Of a DNA stretch of 6,997 nt, positions 1 to 6,388 are shown in pieces. The stretch covers positions 22,909 through 29,905 of the forward strand of contig DCTX01000048.1 of assembly GCA_002329325.1 (NCBI GenBank), read 5' to 3'. The notes under the pieces are model-generated. The model saw nothing but the letters and a program-made list of their open reading frames with translations. It was not told the DNA's origin and searched no databases. The stretch comes from Anaerolineales bacterium UBA1429 (lineage in GTDB: Bacteria > Chloroflexota > Anaerolineae > UBA1429). The position numbers were made by a program, and so were the translations under genes. Position 1 is the first letter of the stretch, and each line of letters begins with the position of its first letter.

Positions 1-1
1 C

Positions 2-364
2 CGCCGCTGGCTGGGGGACGTGGGAGTTGCCCTGGGCGAGGAGGGCTCCGCTGCCTTCCTGGGGGGCAATGCCCAGCGGCTCTTTTTCGATGCCCCCGCG
101 CCGCCGGCCGCCCTGCCCGCCCTGCCCGCCTGGCTGCGCGACTATCCCCCGCCAGGGCCCGTGCCCCTGGCGCCGACGGCGCCCGTGAGCCTGCCCATGG
201 ATGTATACGAGCCGTTGTTCGACGACTATGCGCGACACAATCGGCCCGAGGCGCCCCTGGCCTTTGCCGACTATGTCGTTGACCAACTGCGCCTCCGCGC
301 CCAGGCCCTGCGGCGCGGCGCCGCTTCCACAGCAAACGAACACGAAAACGAGGCAACAGCATGA
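2..364 (+). CDS. Amidohydrolase-like protein, C-terminal part (5' end outside window)
   Basis: The frame is open from the left edge to a TGA at 362-364, giving the last 120 residues of a longer protein; a GTG at 20 is in frame but is almost certainly internal. The segment ALGEEGSAAFLGGNAQRLFF (visible residues 10-29) matches the closing helix of metal-dependent TIM-barrel hydrolases of the Amidohydro_2 type, where a G-G-N-A-x-R-L motif ends the barrel. Family members hydrolyse lactones or amides, or decarboxylate aromatic and sugar-derived acids, usually in the cytoplasm. The metal-binding residues lie upstream and cannot be checked. About 90 residues follow the motif: a proline-rich linker (about 31-70) and then a probably helical end (about 73-110), which is long for this family. 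Its stop overlaps the next start by 4 bp (ATGA), so the two are probably co-translated. Family assignment is moderately secure; the substrate is unknown. Confidence 0.6.
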   Translation, partial: RRWLGDVGVALGEEGSAAFLGGNAQRLFFDAPAPPAALPALPAWLRDYPPPGPVPLAPTAPVSLPMDVYEPLFDDYARHNRPEAPLAFADYVVDQLRLRAQALRRGAASTANEHENEATA

Positions 365-2490
365 GCACAACGCAACCCTGGCACCGGCGGGTGCGCCGCT
401 GGGGACAGACGAACCTCAACGAGCTGGATCCCACCAACTATGACGGCGACTGGTGGCGCGCCTACTGGCGACGCACCCATACCCAGGGTGTGATCGTCAA
501 CGCGGGCGGCATCGTGGCCTACTACCCCAGCGAGATCGCGCTGCAGTACCGCGCCGAGCACTTGGGCGATCGCGACCTCTTCGGCGAGATCGTGGAGGCG
601 GCCCGCGCCGAGGGGCTGGCCGTGTTGGCCCGCATGGACTCGAACCGCGCCGAGGAGGCCTTTTACCGTCAGAACCCCGATTGGTTCGTCATGGATCGCC
701 AGGGCCAGCCCAGCGTCACCCAGGGGCGCTACCAGGCCTGTGTCAACAGCCCTTATTATAAAGAGTATATCCCCTCGATCCTGCGCGAGATCATCCAGCG
801 CTACCAGCCCGACGGCTTTACCGACAATAGCTGGACCGGTCTGGGCCGCCAGCGCATCTGCTACTGCCCCCATTGCCGGTCCAAGTTCGCGGCAGAGGTC
901 GGCATGGCGTTGCCAGAGGCGCCCAACTGGGAGGACCCCGCCTACCGTGCCTGGGTGCGCTGGAGCTATGGCTGCCGCATCGAGAACTGGGACCTGAACA
1001 ACCGGGTGACCCAGGAGCTGGGCGGCCCCGATTGCCTCTGGCTGGGCATGATCAATGGCGATCCCCTCTTCAGTCACCTGTCCTTCTGCGATCTCAAGCT
1101 GGTGGGCGAGCGCTCTTGCGTGATGATGTCGGACCAGCAATCCCGCCGCGAGACGGGGTTCGAGTACAACACCATCAGCGGGCAGTTGCTGCACGGCGTC
1201 TTGGGTTGGGACGCTGCCATCCCCGAGAGCATGGCCACCTACGTGCGCGGCGAGCAGGCCTTCCGCAAGGCCGCCAACCCGCCCCTGGAGGCGCGCCTGT
1301 GGATGCTCACCGGCTTCGCCGGGGGCATCACCCCCTGGTGGCACCATATCGGTGCCTACCAGGAGGACCGCCGCCAGTTCGAGACGGCGCCCGCGCTCTT
1401 GCGCTGGCACGCCGAGAACGAGGCCTACCTCTACGATCGGCAGCCCGTGGCCAACATCGGCGTGCTCTGGTCTCACGAGAACATTGACTTCTACGGGCGC
1501 GACGCCGCTCGCGATCGGGTGCTCTTGCCCTGGCACGGCTGGACCCGCGCCCTCACCCGCGCCCGCATCCCCTTCCTGCCGGTGCACGCCGACCATGTGG
1601 AACGCGATGCGCCGGGGCTGGATGCCCTGATCCTGCCCGACCTCGCCGCCATGAGCGACGCCCAGGTGGAGGCGGTGCGCCGGTTCGTCGCCCAGGGCGG
1701 CAGCCTGATCGCCACGGGCCTCTCGGGCCACCTGGATCCATGGGGCGAGCCCCGCGAGACGCCCGCCTTGGCCGATCTGCTGGGCATCGCCCCCACGGGC
1801 GAGCGCCTGGGCCTGCTGGGCCAGCACTCCTCCAATTGGGAGGTGCAGAGCGGCCACACCTACCTGCGCCTCGATCCGGACGCCGCCGTGCGCCATGCCG
1901 TGGTGCAGGGCTTTGAAGGGACGGACATCCTGGCCTTTGGCGGCACGTTGCAGCGGGTGGCGACCCGGCCGGGGGCGTCCGTCTTGGCCACCTATGTGCC
2001 CGCCTTTCCCATCTACCCGCCCGAGTTCAGCTGGATGCGCCAGCCCAGCACGGACATCCCTGCCATCGTGGCCCAGGAGCGGCCCGAGGGCGGGCGCATC
2101 CTCTACCTGGCCGCCGACGTGGATCGAGTGTACGGCGCGCGGCGCCTGCCCGATCACGGGCGCCTGCTGGCCAACGCGGCGCGTTGGGCCGCCGGAGGCA
2201 GCCCTCTGTGCGTCCAGGGCCCCGGCTACCTGGCCTGCACCCTCTATCGTCAGGAGGGGCGGTTGATCCTGCACATCGTGAACCTCTCGGGCGCCAACGA
2301 GTGGCCCGCCTATGTGGAGGAACACCTGCCCGTGGGGCCGCTACGGGTGGCGGTGCGCTGCGACGCAGCCGCTCCGACCAGGGCCCTGCTGCGGGTCGCC
2401 GGGGGTGAGGCGGCGCTGCAGGTGGCCGAGGGCTGGGCCCGCATCGAGCTGGAACGAGTGGTGGATCACGAGCTGGTGGTGTTCGAGTAG
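361..2490 (+). CDS. GHL6/GH42-like glycosidase-type protein with beta-galactosidase trimerisation-like domain (paralogue A)
   Basis: 709 aa, probably a cytoplasmic enzyme of the poorly characterised 'hypothetical glycosyl hydrolase 6' group; no signal peptide or membrane segment is visible. Residues about 14-345 look like a TIM barrel: RWGQTN at 13-18, GVIVNAGGIVAYYPS (43-57), LARMDSNRA (89-97), PDGFTDNSW (150-158), a C-x-C-x-x-C motif at 167-172, and GGITPWWHH (321-329). D151 and D155 sit where related GH29-like barrels carry a D-G-x-x-x-D type motif, so D155 is a candidate catalytic residue (inference). Residues about 364-475 (ANIGVLWS, then DALILPDLAAMS and a VAQGGSLIATG segment) resemble the flavodoxin-like middle domain of GH42 beta-galactosidases. 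The end (about 620-709, LILHIVNLSG) looks like a small beta sandwich. The ATG at 361 is preceded by GAGG at 350-353, 7 nt away, and overlaps the upstream stop. The specific sugar is unknown; beta-galactosidase activity should not be assumed. Confidence 0.8.
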   Translation: MSTTQPWHRRVRRWGQTNLNELDPTNYDGDWWRAYWRRTHTQGVIVNAGGIVAYYPSEIALQYRAEHLGDRDLFGEIVEAARAEGLAVLARMDSNRAEEAFYRQNPDWFVMDRQGQPSVTQGRYQACVNSPYYKEYIPSILREIIQRYQPDGFTDNSWTGLGRQRICYCPHCRSKFAAEVGMALPEAPNWEDPAYRAWVRWSYGCRIENWDLNNRVTQELGGPDCLWLGMINGDPLFSHLSFCDLKLVGERSCVMMSDQQSRRETGFEYNTISGQLLHGVLGWDAAIPESMATYVRGEQAFRKAANPPLEARLWMLTGFAGGITPWWHHIGAYQEDRRQFETAPALLRWHAENEAYLYDRQPVANIGVLWSHENIDFYGRDAARDRVLLPWHGWTRALTRARIPFLPVHADHVERDAPGLDALILPDLAAMSDAQVEAVRRFVAQGGSLIATGLSGHLDPWGEPRETPALADLLGIAPTGERLGLLGQHSSNWEVQSGHTYLRLDPDAAVRHAVVQGFEGTDILAFGGTLQRVATRPGASVLATYVPAFPIYPPEFSWMRQPSTDIPAIVAQERPEGGRILYLAADVDRVYGARRLPDHGRLLANAARWAAGGSPLCVQGPGYLACTLYRQEGRLILHIVNLSGANEWPAYVEEHLPVGPLRVAVRCDAAAPTRALLRVAGGEAALQVAEGWARIELERVVDHELVVFE

Positions 2491-2640
2491 AGGGCCGATG
2501 CGGCGACGGTAATCCCGGGCGACCTGGCGCAACTCATGGCCGCCGTCAGGCCAGAGAGCGGGCGAGGGCGCACAGGGGCTACACGGCGTGCAGATGTACC
2601 GTTGACAGATTGAAACAGGCGCAGTAAGGCGAACTGGATG

Positions 2641-2671
2641 GGAGTGGGTGAGGCTCGTCCTCGCCCACTCC
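2641..2671. promoter_or_regulatory. Inverted repeat / RNA hairpin in the intergenic gap
   Basis: Arms 2641-2653 and 2659-2671 pair over 13 bp with one G-U wobble (2649 with 2663), around the 5-nt loop CTCGT. No run of T follows on the + strand, so it is not a textbook intrinsic terminator. It could be an mRNA-stabilising or processing hairpin, an attenuator, or a protein-binding palindrome. It lies 80 bp upstream of the next start codon. The pairing is seen directly; the role is not. Confidence 0.5.
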
Positions 2672-2742
2672 AGGGGTCCTCTTCGAGGCACAGGTACGCG
2701 GGCGACGATTCGCATCCCAGAGCGCAACGGCCGGGATAGAAC

Positions 2743-2748
2743 GGGAGG
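2743..2748 (+). promoter_or_regulatory. Shine-Dalgarno sequence that bears on the start of paralogue B
   Basis: GGGAGG lies only 3 nt before the ATG at 2752 but 9 nt before a second in-frame ATG at 2758. The other two visible starts in this operon have a GAGG 7 nt upstream, which makes the second ATG (protein beginning MELVRPDW) at least as likely as the first. Confidence 0.65.
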
Positions 2749-2751
2749 CAC

Positions 2752-4911
2752 ATGACGATGGAGCTGGTACGACCCGATTGGCTGACCAAGCGTAATCGTG
2801 GCATCCACATGACGATCCGCGACGTGGATTGCGCGGATTTCGATGTGCAGGCCATGGCGCGCACCTTCGCCGAATGGCGGGTGACCTTTTTCTCCTTCTT
2901 CGCCGCTGGATATGTGACCACCTACCCCACCCGCTTATCCCTCCAGCGCATCAGCCCCTGGCTGGAAGGCCGCGACCTGACGGGCGATCTGATCGAGGAG
3001 GCCCACCGTTACGGCATCAAGGCGATCCCCATGATCGACCTGGCACAGCTCCCCGAGGCCGCCTTCCAGGCGCACCCCGAGTGGGCTGCGCGTGACAGCC
3101 AGGGCCGTCCCGTGCCCGCCACCGACGGCGCCCTGTACCGGGCGTGTCCCCTGGGCGGCTACATTCGCGAGTACAGCCGCGAGATGGTGGCCGAGATGGC
3201 CGAGCGCTACCCGCTGGATGGCGTCAAGTTTGGGGGCGGCAGCTATGGCTTTGGCACGACGGTGTGCCACTGCCCCGCTTGCCAGGAGCGCTACCCCCGC
3301 GAAACGGGCCGCCCCCTGCCCGCCGCCGAGGACTGGGACGATCCTGCCTGGCAGCAGTACCATCGCTGGAAGGGCCAGCGCACCGCCGAGACGGTGCGCC
3401 ACCTGGTCGAGATCGTGCGGCAGGAGGCCCCCGGCGCGCCCGTGGTGGGCAACGCCGTCTGCTTTGGCGATCCCTCCTGGACCTTGCGCTCCTCCCTGGA
3501 TATCGAGGAGCTGGCGCTGATCCAGGACATCTCTCAGGTGGAGGTGCAGAGCCGCTTCCGCTACGACCCCGTGGGCGATTCGGGAGCCTGGCAATACCTG
3601 CGCTGGCCCGCCGAGACGGCCCGCTACATGACGGCGGTGAGCGAGCGGCCCGTGTGGACCGTGTGCTCCTACTTTTTGGCGTGGCCCTGGCGGCGCAACG
3701 CCGTGCCCGCCGCCGAGCAGACGGTCTACCTGGCCCAGATGGCCGCCAACGGCGCCATGCCTATGGTCAACCTCTCGGGCGGGCCGCCCGCCGTGCACGA
3801 AGACCCGCGCGGGTTCGAGGCCATCGCCAACGTCTATGGCTTTATGGCCGACCACACGCCCCTGTATGAAGACCGCTCGGCGGCCAACGTCGCCCTGGTG
3901 TACAGCCAGGAGACCCTGGAGCGCTATGGCGACCAGGCCGCAGAGCAGTACGTGAACGCCCTGCGGGGCTACGAGCTGGCCCTGGACGAGGCCCATATCC
4001 CCTATGACATCATCTCGTGCCGCGTGTTGACCCCCGAGGTGCTGGCGCGCTACCGGGCGCTGGCGCTGCCCGGGGCCAGCGCCCTCTCGGACGAGTCGGT
4101 GGAGGCGCTGCGGGCCTTTGTGGCGGATGGCGGCGGCCTGGTCGCCGACTATGATTGCGGCCTGTATGCGCCCGACGGCTCCCAGCGCGCCGACCTGCCC
4201 CTGAGCGACGTCCTGGGCGTGGCGCTCCTGGGCGAGGCCCATCCGGCCGTAGGCCAGGTCCGCGAGACGACCCAGGCCTACATGCGCCGGGTGGCGTCGC
4301 ATCCCATCGTGGCCTCAGCCGAGGATATCGAGCTGCTGCCCCTGCTGAACAAGTTCCTGCCCATCGCCAGCGCGCCGGGGACCGTCGTGCCCCTGCGGCG
4401 CGCCGCGCCCTTTCGCGTTTTCCCGGAGGGCTGGGCCTACACCACCGACCCCGACCCGCGCGAGCCCATCGCCGTGGCCTGCCAGAGCGGGGCGGGCCGC
4501 ACGGTCTACTTTGCCACCCAGCTCGGCCGCGCCTACACCATGCTGCACTACCCCGGCCTGGGCGACCTGATCGCCGACGCCATGCGCTGGACCCTGGGCG
4601 ACGCGCTACCCCTGCGGGCCGAGGCGCCGACCACGCTGCAGCTCTCGCTACGACGGTGCGTCAGCGGCCTGGCGGTGCACTGCGTGAACCTGACCGGCGG
4701 CGAGCGCTACATGCGCGCCATCGTCCCGCTGCACGGCTGTCGCATCGCGGTGCGCCAGGCCGAGGGCGTGGAGCGGGCGCGGCTGGTCTCCAGCGGCGCC
4801 GAGCTGCCCCTGCAGATGGAGGGCCCCTGGGCGTGGGTCACTGTGCCCACGCTGGACGCCTACGATGTGATCCTATTCGAGATCGCCGAAGAAGGCGAGG
4901 CCAAGCCATGA
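2752..4911 (+). CDS. GHL6/GH42-like glycosidase-type protein, diverged paralogue B
   Basis: 719 aa from the first ATG, or 717 from the ATG at 2758, which has better ribosome-binding-site spacing. It has the same order of parts as the gene before it, but identity is low and the two are ancient relatives rather than a recent duplicate. The barrel covers about 15-365: FFSFFAAGYVTTYPTRLSLQ (47-66), IPMIDLAQLPEAAF (92-105), LDGVKFGGGSYG (155-166), C-x-C-x-x-C at 172-177, and NGAMPMVNLSGG (333-344). The flavodoxin-like GH42 middle domain covers about 378-490 (NVALVYS, RYRALALPGASALS, VADGGGLVADYD). A C-terminal beta-rich part contains LAVHCVNLTGG (640-650). Where the first paralogue has D-G-F-T-D, this one has D-G-V-K-F, so the second aspartate is absent. 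No signal peptide is visible. The stop overlaps the next start by ATGA. Likely a carbohydrate-active enzyme or a non-catalytic partner; substrate unknown. Confidence 0.77.
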   Translation: MTMELVRPDWLTKRNRGIHMTIRDVDCADFDVQAMARTFAEWRVTFFSFFAAGYVTTYPTRLSLQRISPWLEGRDLTGDLIEEAHRYGIKAIPMIDLAQLPEAAFQAHPEWAARDSQGRPVPATDGALYRACPLGGYIREYSREMVAEMAERYPLDGVKFGGGSYGFGTTVCHCPACQERYPRETGRPLPAAEDWDDPAWQQYHRWKGQRTAETVRHLVEIVRQEAPGAPVVGNAVCFGDPSWTLRSSLDIEELALIQDISQVEVQSRFRYDPVGDSGAWQYLRWPAETARYMTAVSERPVWTVCSYFLAWPWRRNAVPAAEQTVYLAQMAANGAMPMVNLSGGPPAVHEDPRGFEAIANVYGFMADHTPLYEDRSAANVALVYSQETLERYGDQAAEQYVNALRGYELALDEAHIPYDIISCRVLTPEVLARYRALALPGASALSDESVEALRAFVADGGGLVADYDCGLYAPDGSQRADLPLSDVLGVALLGEAHPAVGQVRETTQAYMRRVASHPIVASAEDIELLPLLNKFLPIASAPGTVVPLRRAAPFRVFPEGWAYTTDPDPREPIAVACQSGAGRTVYFATQLGRAYTMLHYPGLGDLIADAMRWTLGDALPLRAEAPTTLQLSLRRCVSGLAVHCVNLTGGERYMRAIVPLHGCRIAVRQAEGVERARLVSSGAELPLQMEGPWAWVTVPTLDAYDVILFEIAEEGEAKP

Positions 4912-6302
4912 TCTATCAGCATCTCTTTCGCCAGGTCAAGACGCCCGAGACCGTGCGCGCCGCCCTCATCGGCGCGGGCCAATTCGGCGCCCCGATCGTC
5001 ACCCAGGCGCCCCTGATCCCCCGCCTCGATCTGGCAGCCGTCGCCGACCTCAATGTGGAGGCGGCCCGCTCGGCCTACTTGCGGGCGGGCCGGGCCCCGG
5101 ACGACATCGCCGTATGCGATAGCCGCGCCGCCGCGCTGCGGGCCCTGGAGGCGGGCCGCGCCGTGGTGGTGGCCGACCCTCTGCTGCTCATGGACCTGCC
5201 CCTGGACGTCATCGCCACCGCCACCCGGGCGCCATCCGCCGCCGCCCTGTATGCCAGCGAGGCCATCCGCCACGGCAAACATGTGGTGCTCATCGACAAG
5301 GAGACCGACGCCGTCGTGGGCTCGGTGCTCAAGCATCGCGCCGACGCCGCCCGCGTCGTGTTCACCACCGACGACGGCGACCAGCCCGGCCTGTTGATCG
5401 GGCTGGCCTCCTGGGCGCAGCTCTTGGGCATGGAGGTGCTGTGCGGCGGCGACCTGCGCAGCGCCCTGTATGACCCCCAGGCCGGCACCGTATCGCGGGG
5501 TGGACGCAGCGTGGCGGTGCCCGAGGCCGACCGCTGGGCGCTGGAGCGGATCCCCGAGGGCGAGGCCCCGCGCTACGCCGAGGCGCGCCACCGCATCCTG
5601 GCCGCCTTTCGCGAGGACGACTCCCTGGGCGACCCCATCTGCCACATGGCCGTGGCGGCCAATGCCACGGGCCTGCTGCCGGAGGGCGCCATCGGCCACA
5701 GGCCCACCCTGCGCCTGGTAGAGATCCCCTCGGTGCTGTGCCCCCAGGAGGAGGGCGGCATCCTGCAGGGGCGGGGCGTGCTGGACGTGGCCTTTGTGTT
5801 GCACACCGCCGACCAACCCCACGGCGGCGGGGGTGTGTTCATCGTGGTGGCCAACCCCGACCCCGTCTCGCGGGCTACCATGATCGAGAAGGGCCTCTTT
5901 ACCAACGCCGAGGGGACGGCCCTCCTGGCCTACCGGCCCTACCACCTGTGCGGCGCGGAGACCGCCATGTCCATCCTCTGCGCCGGGCTGCTGAGGCTGC
6001 CCACGGGGGCCGCCGACGTGCGCCCCAGGGTGGACATGGCCGCCACGGCGACGCGCGCATTTCGCGCCGGCGAGACTATCAGCCGCGTGGGCGGCCTGAG
6101 CTACGACCCGGACCTGCGGGCGTCGCTGGTCCCCGCCGCGCCGCTGGGCCCCAAGAACCCGGTGCCCTTCTTTATGCTGGAGGGCCTCCGCCTGGCCGTG
6201 GACGTGCCCGCCGGTGCCGTGATCACCGGCGACATGGTCATCGAGCCACCCGATTCGGCCCTTTGGGCGCTGCGCCGCGAGCAGGACGCCCTCTTCCTCT
6301 AG
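4908..6302 (+). CDS. COG4091-type NAD(P)-dependent oxidoreductase with C-terminal SAF-like domain
   Basis: 464 aa, cytoplasmic. The N-terminal half is a Rossmann fold: GAGQFG at 22-27 is the dinucleotide loop, and D47 in AAVADLN, at the end of the second strand, suggests a preference for NAD(H). Family signatures follow: VVLIDKETDAVVG (126-138), GDQPGLL (157-163), a VAANATGLLPEG segment (248-259), HGGGGVFIVV (305-314) and YRPYHLCGAETAMSI (342-356). Residues about 376-446 (TRAFRAGETISRVGG, then the LAVDVPAGAVITGDMV stretch) look like an SAF domain. The group is usually annotated as homoserine dehydrogenase-like. One subgroup, the Brucella DRL enzyme, makes 2-C-methyl-D-erythritol 4-phosphate, while other members sit in sugar-acid and polyol operons, as the context suggests here. 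GAGG at 4897-4900 lies 7 nt before the ATG, which overlaps the preceding stop by 4 bp. Fold and family are fairly sure; the reaction is unknown. Confidence 0.82.
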   Translation: MIYQHLFRQVKTPETVRAALIGAGQFGAPIVTQAPLIPRLDLAAVADLNVEAARSAYLRAGRAPDDIAVCDSRAAALRALEAGRAVVVADPLLLMDLPLDVIATATRAPSAAALYASEAIRHGKHVVLIDKETDAVVGSVLKHRADAARVVFTTDDGDQPGLLIGLASWAQLLGMEVLCGGDLRSALYDPQAGTVSRGGRSVAVPEADRWALERIPEGEAPRYAEARHRILAAFREDDSLGDPICHMAVAANATGLLPEGAIGHRPTLRLVEIPSVLCPQEEGGILQGRGVLDVAFVLHTADQPHGGGGVFIVVANPDPVSRATMIEKGLFTNAEGTALLAYRPYHLCGAETAMSILCAGLLRLPTGAADVRPRVDMAATATRAFRAGETISRVGGLSYDPDLRASLVPAAPLGPKNPVPFFMLEGLRLAVDVPAGAVITGDMVIEPPDSALWALRREQDALFL

Positions 6303-6321
6303 GACGCTCGCCAGAGCAAAC

Positions 6322-6355
6322 AGCCCCCCGACCCTGCGAACAGGGTTGGGGGGCT
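6322..6355. terminator. Strong hairpin between convergent genes, likely bidirectional terminator
   Basis: Arms 6322-6336 and 6341-6355 pair over 15 bp with one wobble (6330 with 6347) around the 4-nt loop CGAA. It begins 20 bp after the stop of the COG4091 gene. Read on the minus strand, the loop is TTCG and the hairpin is followed by GTTTGCTCT, a passable U-rich tail, so it fits best as the terminator of the minus-strand gene. On the + strand the tail (CGTGTATG) is poor, but the stem is strong enough to serve there too. Confidence 0.75.
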
Positions 6356-6371
6356 CGTGTATGGCGCCAGG

Positions 6372-6388
6372 CGGGGCCTGCGGCCCCG
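6372..6388 (-). terminator. Small GC-only hairpin directly after the minus-strand stop codon
   Basis: CGGGGCC and GGCCCCG pair perfectly over 7 bp around the loop TGC (GCA on the minus strand). It starts next to the TAA of the minus-strand gene and has no T-rich tail. It may protect the transcript's 3' end or act together with the larger hairpin further on. Confidence 0.35.

Larger units (their letters stand above)
2491..2751. other. 261-bp intergenic gap between the two glycosidase-like genes
   Basis: No convincing gene is seen here. The frame of the upstream gene stays open for 40 codons past its TAG, to a TGA at 2611-2613, but there is no start with a ribosome binding site and the residues match nothing I recognise. 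The gap holds an isolated TTGACA at 2602-2607, a strong inverted repeat at 2641-2671 and a Shine-Dalgarno sequence at 2743-2748. The other two + strand gene joints in the window overlap by 4 bp, so this gap marks either a new transcription unit or a point where expression of the downstream pair is adjusted. Confidence 0.6.

Noticed and set aside
361..420. Arginine-rich start of paralogue A as a Tat signal
   Set aside because: The arginines are not followed by a hydrophobic segment; the sequence continues with the conserved RWGQTN start of the barrel domain.
271..2325. 684-codon open frame on the minus strand opposite paralogue A
   Set aside because: It lies opposite a well-supported gene, is rich in Gly, Ala, His and Val as expected from an antisense frame of GC-rich DNA, and has no recognisable domain.
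2491..2613. 40-codon in-frame continuation after the stop of paralogue A, as possible readthrough or a lost C-terminus
   Set aside because: Open frames of this length are common in GC-rich DNA, the protein already ends like its paralogue, and the added residues match nothing recognisable.
2466..2921. Minus-strand frame of 151 codons spanning the gap
   Set aside because: It overlaps the ends of both flanking genes, has biased composition and shows no domain.
2935..4302. 455-codon minus-strand frame opposite paralogue B
   Set aside because: Low-complexity composition and complete overlap with a gene that has family motifs; an antisense shadow.
4155..4907. Upstream extension of the COG4091 frame
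   Set aside because: The frame is open but reads as Arg/Pro/Ala-rich out-of-frame translation of paralogue B; the Rossmann fold begins right after the ATG at 4908, which has a ribosome binding site.
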